DNA of 64,000 nt from an uncultured Acetatifactor sp. (GCA_947629645.1 CANREV010000006.1:38853-102852), one strand, 5' to 3'. Shown: positions 49,903-59,382, counted from the first letter of the stretch. The notes: generated by a model from the sequence alone, not told the origin. Made by a program: numbers and translations.

Positions 49903-50886
49903 TCAGGGCAGCGGCGTTTTCTGGAAGTGCTGGTAATCTTTTACACTGTTCCAGTTGCCGCCCCAGATGAAACCGTGTTCCTGAAACAGGCGGTAACATA
50001 GATCGTCCTCATCGATCTTATAAGGGAAAGTGACGGACCGGTCTGCATATCCGAAGGCGGCGGCGGGAGAAACATTCTCGGTGCCGTCTTTTTCATAGGT
50101 CACATAGGGGTTATAAAAGGGATTAATGTCAATGGCGAGGCCGTAAGCATGTTTGGAGAGGTTCTCGCTGTTTTCTACCGTGCGGTAGTTGAAACAGGAA
50201 GTGTTGTTGTCCTCCATGGAAGCGGTATCGTCCCCGTCATATTCATCGATCAGCGCGATGCGCTGGATCTGATATTCATTGCGGTATAGTTCATAAAAGA
50301 TCTCAACCAGATCCTGCGCGATGTATTCGTTGCAGATCAGTTCTCCTTCTGCAGGATTTCCGTCAAAATCATAGTGCAGCACATGCACATACCGCAGGTC
50401 ATCGTAATCCACCGCCAGAGAATTCGCTTCTTCCTGCGTATTTGCGGCGGGATAGGAAACGCCCGTAATATAGCGGCGGAGATTGTCGGACAGGGGCTCA
50501 TAGTAGAAATCCTTTGTCAGGGAAGTCCGCTGGTCAAGCTGGGAAGTCCCGTTCAGGGAAGCGCCTGTAAGCTGCGGGGACTGATCCTGCGCGGTATCCT
50601 TTGCGGCGGTCTGTCCGATACCGCTGCCAGATGACGCTGCCGGAGTCTGGGGATCGTTATGTCCTTCTGCAAAAGAGCCCGCCGCCATGTCAGAGGAGTG
50701 GGAGCGGGAGGGATCCGTGCCGGAAGAATTGACGCTGGAAGAGTTTGCGGTTGACGTATGGGGGTTTAGCCTGTCGTATTCCGCCAGACTCATGGAATTG
50801 CTCTGCATCAGACGGAGCAGGCTTCCCGCTATCACGGTGATGGCGGCCAGCGCTATCAGCATTTTAATGATTTTTGATCTATCCAT
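49903..50886 (-). CDS. M15 family (D-Ala-D-Ala carboxypeptidase-like) peptidase
   Basis: SKHAYGLAIDINPFYNPYVT...EHGFIWGGNWNSVKDYQHFQ; N-terminal TM anchor. Confidence 0.85.
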   Translation of the reverse strand: MDRSKIIKMLIALAAITVIAGSLLRLMQSNSMSLAEYDRLNPHTSTANSSSVNSSGTDPSRSHSSDMAAGSFAEGHNDPQTPAASSGSGIGQTAAKDTAQDQSPQLTGASLNGTSQLDQRTSLTKDFYYEPLSDNLRRYITGVSYPAANTQEEANSLAVDYDDLRYVHVLHYDFDGNPAEGELICNEYIAQDLVEIFYELYRNEYQIQRIALIDEYDGDDTASMEDNNTSCFNYRTVENSENLSKHAYGLAIDINPFYNPYVTYEKDGTENVSPAAAFGYADRSVTFPYKIDEDDLCYRLFQEHGFIWGGNWNSVKDYQHFQKTPLP

Positions 50887-51031
50887 GTGAAGTATCCTCT
50901 GCTATAAGATATTCCGTCATTATGTTTACCATCATAAAGTGTATCATGGGAGCTCTTTTTTGTAAATCGGATTTCAATGGCGCGGATGGGCCGGACTGTT
51001 GCGCTGGAAATTAAATTTGTAAAAAATTTAG

Positions 51032-51060
51032 TTTTCAAAGGATAGTATCCCATGTATAAT
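51032..51060 (+). promoter_or_regulatory. Possible promoter upstream of ecfA1
   Basis: TTTTCA (51032-51037), 17-bp spacer, TATAAT (51055-51060). Confidence 0.45.
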
Positions 51061-51269
51061 AAAAAGTAAAAGCTCGGAAGTTCTCAAAAGAAGAATGGGA
51101 GTGACAGATAACAATCTCTGGGAATTTTGAGAAATTTTTGCTGGAAACCGGAGAATGGAACCTTGCGGCTTTGGCAAAAGACCTTGCCCGGGCGGCAGGG
51201 CTGGAAAAGGAACTGACAACCGGAGGATACTGATTTTATGGGATATAGACAAAACGGGAGCGGCATGGT

Positions 51270-52133
51270 ATGGGGATTGTAAAGACAGACAATGTCGTAT
51301 ACGAATATTTCAGGCGTGATGAAGAAGGCAATGTGGAAGGAATTACCACAGCGGTGGATCATGTGAATCTGGAGATTGAGCAGGGGCAGTTTATTGCCAT
51401 TCTGGGTCACAACGGCTCAGGGAAATCTACCCTTGCAAAACATATCAATGCGATTCTTACGCCCACGGAGGGAACTGTCTGGGTAGACGGCATGGACACT
51501 TCCAGGGAGGATAAGGTTTGGGATATCCGCCAGACTTCGGGTATGGTCTTTCAGAATCCGGACAATCAGATCATTGGTCAGGTGGTGGAGGAAGACGTGG
51601 GTTTTGGACCTGAGAATATGGGGATTCCTACCAGACAGATCTGGGAGCGGGTGGAGGAGAGCCTGAAAGCAGTGGGTATGTACGCCTATCGGAAATATTC
51701 TCCCAATAAGCTTTCGGGGGGCCAGAAGCAGAGAGTCTCCATCGCGGGCGTGCTGGCCATGCATCCTAAGTGCATTGTGCTGGACGAACCTACCGCCATG
51801 CTGGATCCCAACGGACGAAAAGAAGTCATCCGTGCGGTCAGGGGTCTGAATCAGGTGGAGGGCGTTACGGTGATACTGATCACCCACTACATGGAAGAGA
51901 TCATACACGCGGATAAAGTATTTGTTATGGACAGCGGCAGAATCGCCATGGAAGGAACGCCCAGACAGATTTTTTCCCAGGTGGAGGAATTACAGAAGCT
52001 GCGTCTGGATGTACCGCAGGTGACGCTTCTTGCCCATGAATTGCAAAAGCGGGGCGTTGATCTGCCCAACGGCATTCTGACCATTGAGGAGCTTGCCGAC
52101 AGGCTGGCGCCCATAGCGAAAAGAGGAGTTTAG
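51270..52133 (+). CDS. ecfA1: ECF transporter ATPase A1
   Basis: Walker A GHNGSGKSTLAK; LSGGQKQRVSIAGVLAMHPKCIVLDEPTAMLDP. Confidence 0.93.
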   Translation: MGIVKTDNVVYEYFRRDEEGNVEGITTAVDHVNLEIEQGQFIAILGHNGSGKSTLAKHINAILTPTEGTVWVDGMDTSREDKVWDIRQTSGMVFQNPDNQIIGQVVEEDVGFGPENMGIPTRQIWERVEESLKAVGMYAYRKYSPNKLSGGQKQRVSIAGVLAMHPKCIVLDEPTAMLDPNGRKEVIRAVRGLNQVEGVTVILITHYMEEIIHADKVFVMDSGRIAMEGTPRQIFSQVEELQKLRLDVPQVTLLAHELQKRGVDLPNGILTIEELADRLAPIAKRGV

Positions 52134-52138
52134 GAACG

Positions 52139-52996
52139 ATGTCGATCATAGTGGATCATGTCAACTATATATATGAAGAGGACACTCCTTTGGCGATGAA
52201 AGCCTTAAACGACATCTGCCTGACCATACCGGACGGACAGTTTATCGGGATCATCGGTCATACCGGCTCCGGCAAATCAACGCTGATGCAGCATTTAAAC
52301 GGCTTGATCAGAGCCAGCTCCGGCCATATCTATTTTAATGGTAAAGATATTTATGATAAGGATTTTGACAGCAAGGAGCTGCGCAGCAAGGTGGGGCTGG
52401 TATTCCAGTACCCAGAGCATCAGCTGTTTGAGATCGATGTTTTTTCGGATGTTTGTTTTGGTCCCAAAAACCTGGGGCTGGATAAAAAGGAAGTGGAACT
52501 GCGGGCTTATGACGCTTTAAAAAAAGTCGGACTGCCGGATGAACTGTTTTATCAGTCGCCTTTTGAGTTGTCCGGCGGTCAGAAGCGCAGAGTGGCGATT
52601 GCCGGGGTCCTTGCCATGAAGCCGGAGGTCCTGATCCTGGATGAACCAACGGCGGGACTGGATCCCAAAGGCAGATATGAGATTTTACAGCAGATCAGGC
52701 AGCTGCAGACTGAAACAGGCATAACGATCCTGCTGGTGTCCCACAGCATGGAAGATGTGGCGGAATATGTGGACCGCATCATTGTGATGAACAAGGGAAG
52801 TGTCATGTTTGACGATACGCCCAGACAGGTGTTTGGCCATTATAAAGAGTTGGAAGAAGTAGGACTTGCCGCTCCCCAGATGACTTATGTGCTGCATGAA
52901 CTTAAGAAACGCGGGCTGGATGTGGATGTGAATGTCACTACTGTGGAGGAAACTGCGGATACTGTGATGCAGGCTTTGAGACTGCGGCGGATTTGA
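52139..52996 (+). CDS. ecfA2: ECF transporter ATPase A2
   Basis: GHTGSGKSTLMQ; LSGGQKRRVAIAGVLAMKPEVLILDEPTAGLDPKG. Confidence 0.93.
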   Translation: MSIIVDHVNYIYEEDTPLAMKALNDICLTIPDGQFIGIIGHTGSGKSTLMQHLNGLIRASSGHIYFNGKDIYDKDFDSKELRSKVGLVFQYPEHQLFEIDVFSDVCFGPKNLGLDKKEVELRAYDALKKVGLPDELFYQSPFELSGGQKRRVAIAGVLAMKPEVLILDEPTAGLDPKGRYEILQQIRQLQTETGITILLVSHSMEDVAEYVDRIIVMNKGSVMFDDTPRQVFGHYKELEEVGLAAPQMTYVLHELKKRGLDVDVNVTTVEETADTVMQALRLRRI

Positions 52997-53122
52997 CGAA
53001 AGAATGTAAAGCGGGACCATGGCCGTGCTCGGGGAGACAGGCCCGGTGCAGAGCGGTCGGAAATCGATTAAGGCAGGAAGGTAATGGTTCCTTGGCGGAA
53101 ACGCTTTGGAACAGGGATTAAG

Positions 53123-53923
53123 ATGTTAAGAGATATCACATTAGGACAATATTATCAGACGGACTCGGTAATCCACAGGCTGGATCCCAGAGTAAAACTG
53201 GCGGGGACGTTATTGTTTATCGTTTCACTGTTCTTTTTCCGGAATGGTTACGGTTACCTGATTGCCATCGCTTTTCTCGCATTGGTGATAAAGCTGTCCC
53301 ATGTGCCTTTTAAATACATGGTGAAAGGTATGAAGGCCATTCTGTTTTTGCTGCTTATCACGGTGGTGTTTAACTTATTTTTGACACCGGGAGAACCGCT
53401 TGTATCGGTGTGGAAGTTTACAGTCACTAAAGAAGGTCTTCGGACGGCGGCGACTATGGCAGTGAGACTGGTGATGCTGGTGATCGGTTCCTCGATCATG
53501 ACGTTGACGACTACGCCTAACAATCTGACGGACGGCATGGAAAAAGGGATGCGTCCTCTTAGGATCTTTAAGGTGCCGGTGCATGAAGTGGCAATGATGA
53601 TGTCCATTGCGCTGCGGTTTATCCCTATCCTGTTGGAAGAGACGGATAAGATTATGAAAGCCCAGATAGCAAGAGGCGCCGATTTTGAGAGCGGCAATAT
53701 CATTAAGCGTGCCAAAGCGTTGGTACCTCTTCTGGTGCCTTTGTTCATTTCGGCTTTTCGCCGGGCAAATGATCTGGCTATGGCCATGGAAGCGAGATGC
53801 TATCGCGGGGGGGAAGGAAGGACCAAGATGAAACCGCTGATATATGAGAAGCGGGACAGGATCGCTTATTTGTGTATTCTGGTCTATCTGGTTGGAAGCA
53901 TCGGAATCGGGCGATTTCTATGA
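53123..53923 (+). CDS. ecfT: ECF transporter transmembrane subunit
   Basis: MLRDITLGQYYQTDSVIHRLDPRVKLAGTLLFI; ARG motifs QIARGADF and EARCYRGG; start at MLRD. Confidence 0.92.
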   Translation: MLRDITLGQYYQTDSVIHRLDPRVKLAGTLLFIVSLFFFRNGYGYLIAIAFLALVIKLSHVPFKYMVKGMKAILFLLLITVVFNLFLTPGEPLVSVWKFTVTKEGLRTAATMAVRLVMLVIGSSIMTLTTTPNNLTDGMEKGMRPLRIFKVPVHEVAMMMSIALRFIPILLEETDKIMKAQIARGADFESGNIIKRAKALVPLLVPLFISAFRRANDLAMAMEARCYRGGEGRTKMKPLIYEKRDRIAYLCILVYLVGSIGIGRFL

Positions 53924-54825
53924 AGCGGGTGAGACTGACCGTTGCCTATGACGGGACCAATTATCATGGGTGGCAGATACAACCGAACGGAATCACCATT
54001 GAATCAGAATTAAACCGCTGCCTGACTGATCTGCTGCGGGAGCCTGTGGAAGTGATCGGCGCAAGCCGGACGGATTCCGGTGTTCATGCTTTGGGAAATG
54101 TGGCGGTATTTGATACGGTCCATCAGATGCCGGCGGAAAAGTTTGCTTACGCGTTAAACCAACGCTTGCCGGAGGATATCCGTATCCTGCGGTCGGAGGA
54201 AGTGCCTGCAGACTGGCACCCGCGACATGTGGAAAGCCGTAAAACTTATGAATATCGGATCTGCAGAGGGCAATTCCCCATTCCCACAAAGCGTTTGTAT
54301 TCTTATTTTACTTATGCGCGGTTAGATGTGGGGCGGATGCGGCAGGCGGCACATTTTTTGGAAGGGGAACATGATTTCAGGAGTTTTTGCCAGACAGGCG
54401 CGCAGGTGGAGAGTACAGTGCGGACCGTGTATTCCCTGCAGATTGAGGAACAGGACACCGATCTGGTGATACGGGTTTGCGGCAATGGGTTCCTCTATAA
54501 TATGGTGCGGATTCTTGCGGGCACACTGCTGGAAGTGGGGCAGGGCAGGCGGCTGCCGGAAAGCATGCCGCAGATCCTGGCGGCGAGAGATCGGACGAAG
54601 GCGGGTCCTACGGCTCCGGCCAGGGGACTGACGCTGGTGCGGTATGAATTCACAGACTGCGGCAAAGAGCGGGATGAAGGTTCCTCTCAGGAAATCCCGC
54701 AAAGGAAAGCCGCATCGCAGGAAAGCGTAGAAAAGTACAACAGTCAGGCAGGAATAACAACCGGGCAGGAACAACAGCCGGGCAGGAACAACAGTCAGGC
54801 AGGAACAACAGCCGGGCAGGAATAA
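53920..54825 (+). CDS. truA: tRNA pseudouridine(38-40) synthase, with repeat-encoded C-terminal tail
   Basis: MKRVRLTVAYDGTNYHGWQIQPNGITIESELN...GASRTDSGVHALGNVA. Confidence 0.93.
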   Translation: MKRVRLTVAYDGTNYHGWQIQPNGITIESELNRCLTDLLREPVEVIGASRTDSGVHALGNVAVFDTVHQMPAEKFAYALNQRLPEDIRILRSEEVPADWHPRHVESRKTYEYRICRGQFPIPTKRLYSYFTYARLDVGRMRQAAHFLEGEHDFRSFCQTGAQVESTVRTVYSLQIEEQDTDLVIRVCGNGFLYNMVRILAGTLLEVGQGRRLPESMPQILAARDRTKAGPTAPARGLTLVRYEFTDCGKERDEGSSQEIPQRKAASQESVEKYNSQAGITTGQEQQPGRNNSQAGTTAGQE

Positions 54826-54855
54826 TAACGGAGCAGGAACAACAACGGAGCAGAC
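54737..54855 (+). repeat. Seven 17-bp tandem repeats spanning the truA stop codon
   Basis: Units like ACAACAGCCGGGCAGGA at 54737, 54754, 54771, 54788, 54805, 54822, 54839. Confidence 0.9.
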
Positions 54856-54884
54856 ATTACAAACAAGAAAGTGAGGAAAAGAAT

Positions 54885-56117
54885 ATGACACAGGAAAGGA
54901 TCAACACGGCAATACGGAAATCAAAGGAGTATATCGATGGTCTTTCGATCCATTCGACAGTCAATGTGCCTGCAGACGTTGTGGCGGATGCGCACAAGTA
55001 TTTTACATGGGATAATGAGAAGCGCACTTTTGGAGAACAGCCGTACTTGTACGATTGGAGTTATTACAATGGCGTTGTGATGGAGGGATTGTATGACGTT
55101 TACAAAGCGGATCCTGAAAATAACGGCGTTTATCTGGATTATGTCAGGGAATATCTTGATGCTATGATTACAGCGGATGAGAACGGTCACAAGTCTCTGG
55201 AGTTTTCCCGCGCGGGCTATGTAGATTATCATGGCGCAGACTGCTATAAAACGGCGGCTCTTCTGGTGCGATTGGGCATAGACGAAAAAAATGAAGATTA
55301 TATGCAAGTCTGTCAGGATCTTTACCGGGATCTGACGGATACTTCTTACGTCAATTCTAAGGGGCACATTGTCCCCAAAGAATATATGGAGGAAGCGCTG
55401 GGGTATAACTATTGGCACAGCTGGGCGAATCATAAGCCGCCCAGGTTTAAGGTGTGGCTGGACGGTATCTATATGCTGCAGCCGTTTATTTCTCATTATG
55501 CCGCTGAGACGAAGGATGCCGCTCAGCTTGCTCTGGTACAGGAGCGGTTGAATTGGGTGGAGAAGAATCTGATCGCACCGGACGGCATGTATTGGCATGC
55601 TGCCAATAGCAAGGATGATCTGTGCAAGTTCCACTGGACCCGGGCCATGGGCTGGTACGGCATGGCAATGGCAGACGTTATGGAAGCGCTGCCTGAGGAA
55701 TACATGGAAAAACGCAAAGAAGCGTTAAAGATTTTTGTGGACGGAATGTTAAAATATCAGGATGAGAGCGGACTGTGGGCGAATGTTGCGGATTGGGAAG
55801 TCACCGATACAAACCGTCTTGAGGTCAGCGGCACGTCCATGATGGTCTATACGATCTTAAAAGGCGTCCGCAACGGCTGGCTGGATGAATCCTACAGGGA
55901 TGCCGCCGTGAAAGCGTTTACAGCTATAACGGAGCTGAAGCTGGACGGAGATGGCCTGCACGATATTTACTTTAGGGCTTCCGCAGACAATACAGATAAT
56001 TATCAGAGCGTTAAGTATTACATGACGGATGAAGGAAAAGGAAGCGGCCCTTTTATCATGGCTTACTCCGAGATGCTGAAGATGGAACAGGGAAAACAAA
56101 ACAGCAGGAATTTCTAA
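54885..56117 (+). CDS. GH105-like unsaturated rhamnogalacturonyl hydrolase
   Basis: YLYDWSYYNGVVMEGLYDVYK; FHWTRAMGWYGMAMADVMEALPEEY; KGSGPFIMAYSEM. Confidence 0.88.
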   Translation: MTQERINTAIRKSKEYIDGLSIHSTVNVPADVVADAHKYFTWDNEKRTFGEQPYLYDWSYYNGVVMEGLYDVYKADPENNGVYLDYVREYLDAMITADENGHKSLEFSRAGYVDYHGADCYKTAALLVRLGIDEKNEDYMQVCQDLYRDLTDTSYVNSKGHIVPKEYMEEALGYNYWHSWANHKPPRFKVWLDGIYMLQPFISHYAAETKDAAQLALVQERLNWVEKNLIAPDGMYWHAANSKDDLCKFHWTRAMGWYGMAMADVMEALPEEYMEKRKEALKIFVDGMLKYQDESGLWANVADWEVTDTNRLEVSGTSMMVYTILKGVRNGWLDESYRDAAVKAFTAITELKLDGDGLHDIYFRASADNTDNYQSVKYYMTDEGKGSGPFIMAYSEMLKMEQGKQNSRNF

Positions 56118-56140
56118 CACAAAACAGCAGGAATTTCTAA
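56095..56140 (+). repeat. 23-bp tandem duplication covering the GH105 stop codon
   Basis: CAAAACAGCAGGAATTTCTAA at 56097-56117 and 56120-56140. Confidence 0.9.
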
Positions 56141-56148
56141 AAAAGAAG

Positions 56149-56177
56149 TTGACATGCAGGGGAACCTATCATATAAT
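56149..56177 (+). promoter_or_regulatory. Consensus promoter of rplM-rpsI
   Basis: TTGACA (56149-56154), 17-bp spacer, TATAAT (56172-56177). Confidence 0.85.
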
Positions 56178-56353
56178 ATAAAACTGTGTGACAGTGTTTT
56201 TAAACGCGGCGCTAAAGCCCCGGCAAAGCGTTTGAAAGATAGAAACTGAGTTCGGAGAGGCATGTGCGGCAGATGCCGCGGGTGGGAACGGATCCGGACG
56301 CGATGGATCTGCTGAAACTGGTCCGATGAAAATAGTAATACGGAGGAAATATC

Positions 56354-56782
56354 ATGAAAACTTTTATGGCAAGTTCTGCTACCATTGATAGAAAGTGGTA
56401 TGTAGTGGATGCTGCAAATATGACTCTTGGACGCCTTGCATCTGAGGTTGCCAGGATATTAAGAGGAAAACACAAGCCTATTTTCACTCCTCATATGGAT
56501 TGCGGCGATTATGTGATCGTTGTCAACGCAGAGAAGATCAATGTTACCGGAAGGAAGCTGGATCAGAAGGTTTACCATCATCATTCCGGTTATATCGGAG
56601 GTATGAAAAACGTAACTTTGCGCGAGAAGTTAGCTAAGAAACCTGAAGAGGTGATCGAGCTGGCTGTCAAAGGCATGCTTCCCAAGGGACCTTTAGGAAG
56701 GCAGATGTATACCAAGCTTCACGTCTATGCGGGACCTGAGCATCCTCATATGGCTCAGAAGCCTGAGGTACTGACATTCTAA
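56354..56782 (+). CDS. rplM: 50S ribosomal protein L13
   Basis: [41 protein letters not shown]. Confidence 0.98.
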   Translation: MKTFMASSATIDRKWYVVDAANMTLGRLASEVARILRGKHKPIFTPHMDCGDYVIVVNAEKINVTGRKLDQKVYHHHSGYIGGMKNVTLREKLAKKPEEVIELAVKGMLPKGPLGRQMYTKLHVYAGPEHPHMAQKPEVLTF

Positions 56783-56803
56783 GGGATAGGAGGAAAATAA
56801 ATC

Positions 56804-57199
56804 ATGGCTAAGACGGAAAGATACTATGGTACGGGCAGAAGAAAGAAATCCATCGCAAGAGTATATTTGGTACCCGGAAAAGGCGATGTTACTATCAATA
56901 AGAGGAGCATGGATGAGTATTTCGGGCAGGAGACTTTGAAGGTCATTGTTTGTCAGCCTTTGGCTGCTATTGATAGTGTTGGCAAATACGATGTGATCGT
57001 TAATGTGCGCGGCGGCGGATATACCGGTCAGGCAGGCGCGATCAGACATGGTATTGCGAGAGCGCTGCTTCAGGTAGACGCGGATTACAGGCCTGTTTTA
57101 AAGCAGGCGGGCTTCCTGACCAGAGATCCCCGTATGAAGGAGAGAAAGAAGTACGGTCTCAAAGCAGCTCGTCGCGCTCCGCAGTTCAGCAAGCGATAA
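56804..57199 (+). CDS. rpsI: 30S ribosomal protein S9
   Basis: [35 protein letters not shown]...APQFSKR. Confidence 0.98.
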   Translation: MAKTERYYGTGRRKKSIARVYLVPGKGDVTINKRSMDEYFGQETLKVIVCQPLAAIDSVGKYDVIVNVRGGGYTGQAGAIRHGIARALLQVDADYRPVLKQAGFLTRDPRMKERKKYGLKAARRAPQFSKR

Positions 57200-57230
57200 T
57201 CGACTGCTCAGGCTATATCAAAATGGTTCA

Positions 57231-57264
57231 AAAAGCCCGGAAAATCAAGGTTTTCCGGGCTTTT
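57231..57264. terminator. Bidirectional-type terminator downstream of rpsI
   Basis: AAAAGCCCGGAAAA-TCAAGG-TTTTCCGGGCTTTT, perfect 14-bp stem. Confidence 0.85.
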
Positions 57265-57332
57265 GCTATATCTAAACGGGCTGATATGGTTTGACCAAAT
57301 TTGGCAAAACGAGAGCGGATTTCACCCAATTT

Positions 57333-57407
57333 TTAGTGGTTAAATATAGGACAACCGGCAAAAATGGGGTCAAAAAACGGCCTTAGTGGTTAAAAAATAG
57401 GACAACC
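57333..57407 (+). repeat. Two direct repeats near the element's left end
   Basis: TTAGTGGTTAAATATAGGACAACC (57333-57356) and TTAGTGGTTAAAAAATAGGACAACC (57383-57407), starts 50 bp apart. Confidence 0.85.
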
Positions 57408-57527
57408 AGAGAGCAATTTCGGGGGTATTTTTGAGGGTGATTTGGCACTCTCAGACACCGGATTTTTCGCTGGAGGGTTTGGCATAATCTGACCAAATCT
57501 GAACAATTAAATACGATTCTAATGCAG

Positions 57528-57559
57528 GCACTCAGTAACAAATAACTGGGTGCTTTTTT
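57528..57559 (+). terminator. Terminator-like hairpin upstream of parA
   Basis: GCACTCAGT/ACTGGGTGC (one wobble) plus T6. Confidence 0.65.
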
Positions 57560-57586
57560 GTTTCAGAGATTCCGGCATTAGAAAGG

Positions 57587-57621
57587 GCCGTCACTTTATG
57601 ATTTTGAAGTGGCGGCTTTTT
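57587..57621 (+). terminator. Second terminator-like hairpin upstream of parA
   Basis: GCCGTCACTT (57587-57596)/AAGTGGCGGC (57607-57616) followed by T tract. Confidence 0.65.
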
Positions 57622-57665
57622 CTATTTCCAGAAACAACAGCAACAATTAGAAATGAGGTGAAGTC

Positions 57666-58487
57666 ATGAACACACAAATCATCGCCATCGCCAACCAGAA
57701 AGGCGGCGTTGGCAAAACAACAACCTGTGCGAACTTGGGAATAGGTCTGGCACAGGCCGGAAAGAAAGTGCTTCTAATCGACGGGGACCCACAAGGAAGT
57801 CTGACAATCAGCTTGGGAAATCCGCAACCGGACAAGCTGCCATTTACACTGTCGGATGCAATGGGCAAAATTCTGATGGATCAGCCTATACGCCCCGGAG
57901 AAGGTATTCTGCATCATGCAGAAGGCGTTGACCTGATGCCTGCGGATATTCAGCTTTCCGGTATGGAGGTTTCTCTGGTAAACGCCATGAGCCGTGAAAC
58001 GGTTTTACGGCAATATCTGGACACACTGAAGGGACAATATTCCCATATCCTGATTGACTGTCAGCCCTCGTTGGGGATGCTTACAGTCAATGCGCTGGCT
58101 GCTGCGAACAGGATCATAATTCCCGTTCAGGCAGAGTATCTGCCCGCCAAAGGACTGGAACAGCTTTTATCTACGGTCAGCAAGGTAAAACGGCAGATCA
58201 ATCCAAAGCTCCAGATTGACGGTATCCTGCTGACGATGGTGGATAACCGCACCAACTTTGCCAAAGAGATTGCTGCTTTGCTGCGGGACACCTATGGAAG
58301 TAAAATCAAAGTCTTTGGAACGGAGATTCCACACTCTGTCCGTGCAAAGGAAATTAGCGCAGAGGGAAAAAGCATTTTCGTCCATGACCCTGGCGGTAAG
58401 GTGGCAGAGGGGTATCGAAATCTGACGAAGGAGGTGTTGAAACTTGAAAAGCAGCGCGAAAAAAGTAGAACTGGCATCGGTAGATGA
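57666..58487 (+). CDS. parA: ParA-family ATPase (Soj-like)
   Basis: IIAIANQKGGVGKTTTCANLGIGLAQAGKKVLLIDGDPQGSLT. Confidence 0.93.
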   Translation: MNTQIIAIANQKGGVGKTTTCANLGIGLAQAGKKVLLIDGDPQGSLTISLGNPQPDKLPFTLSDAMGKILMDQPIRPGEGILHHAEGVDLMPADIQLSGMEVSLVNAMSRETVLRQYLDTLKGQYSHILIDCQPSLGMLTVNALAAANRIIIPVQAEYLPAKGLEQLLSTVSKVKRQINPKLQIDGILLTMVDNRTNFAKEIAALLRDTYGSKIKVFGTEIPHSVRAKEISAEGKSIFVHDPGGKVAEGYRNLTKEVLKLEKQREKSRTGIGR

Positions 58488-59370
58488 TCTGTTTTCTACG
58501 GAGGAGAGCCGTGCCGATGCTCAGAGAGAAAAAGTAGTAGAAATCCCGCTGTCGGAACTGCACCCGTTCAAAGGGCATCCATTCAAAGTCAAGGATGACG
58601 AAGCCATGATGGAGACCGCAGACAGTATCAAGCAGTATGGCGTTCTGGTTCCGGCGATTGCTCGACCGGACCCGGAGGGCGGTTATGAGCTGGTAGCCGG
58701 ACACAGGCGGCACAGAGCCAGTGAGCTGGCAGAAAAGGAGACCATGCCGGTCATTGTTCGGGATTTGGATGATGATGCCGCCACGATCATTATGGTTGAC
58801 AGCAACCTGCAACGAGAAAGTCTGCTCCCCAGTGAAAGAGCATTTGCCTACAAGATGAAGCTGGATGCCATGAAACATCAGGGAGAGCGAGTTGATTTAA
58901 CTTCGTCCCAAGTTGGGACGAAGTTGAGAGCCGATGAAATATTGGCTCAGCAGGCTGGTTCAAGCAGAAATCAAGTTCAGCGCTATATCCGTCTGACAGA
59001 GCTGATTCCTGAATTGATGGATATGGTGGATGAAAAGAAGATTGCCCTGAACCCTGCCTATGAGCTGTCCTTTCTCAAAAAGGAGGAACAGGTAGACCTG
59101 TTGGACGCGATGGACAGCGAACAGGCTACCCCTTCTCTTTCTCAAGCCCAGCGGCTCAAGAAATACAGTCAGGAGGGGCATCTGACCCTCGATATGATGC
59201 GTGTCATCATGGGTGAGGAAAAGAAAAGCGATCTGGACCGAGTGACATTTACCTCTGACACCTTGCGGAAGTATTTCCCTAAAAGCTATACGCCCCAGCG
59301 GATGCAGGAAACCATCATCAAGTTGCTGGAGGCATGGCAGAAAAAGCGTCAGAGAGACCAGGAACGATGA
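58444..59370 (+). CDS. parB: ParB/RepB/Spo0J family partition protein
   Basis: IPLSELHPFKGHPFKV...YELVAGHRRHRASELAEKETMPVIV; overlaps the parA 3' end. Confidence 0.92.
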   Translation: MKSSAKKVELASVDDLFSTEESRADAQREKVVEIPLSELHPFKGHPFKVKDDEAMMETADSIKQYGVLVPAIARPDPEGGYELVAGHRRHRASELAEKETMPVIVRDLDDDAATIIMVDSNLQRESLLPSERAFAYKMKLDAMKHQGERVDLTSSQVGTKLRADEILAQQAGSSRNQVQRYIRLTELIPELMDMVDEKKIALNPAYELSFLKKEEQVDLLDAMDSEQATPSLSQAQRLKKYSQEGHLTLDMMRVIMGEEKKSDLDRVTFTSDTLRKYFPKSYTPQRMQETIIKLLEAWQKKRQRDQER

Positions 59371-59382
59371 AAGGAGCCGCCT

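Noticed and set aside
54737-54855. CRISPR-like array
   Set aside because: Repeats are directly abutting 17-mers without spacers; a tandem repeat, not CRISPR. No cas genes in the window.
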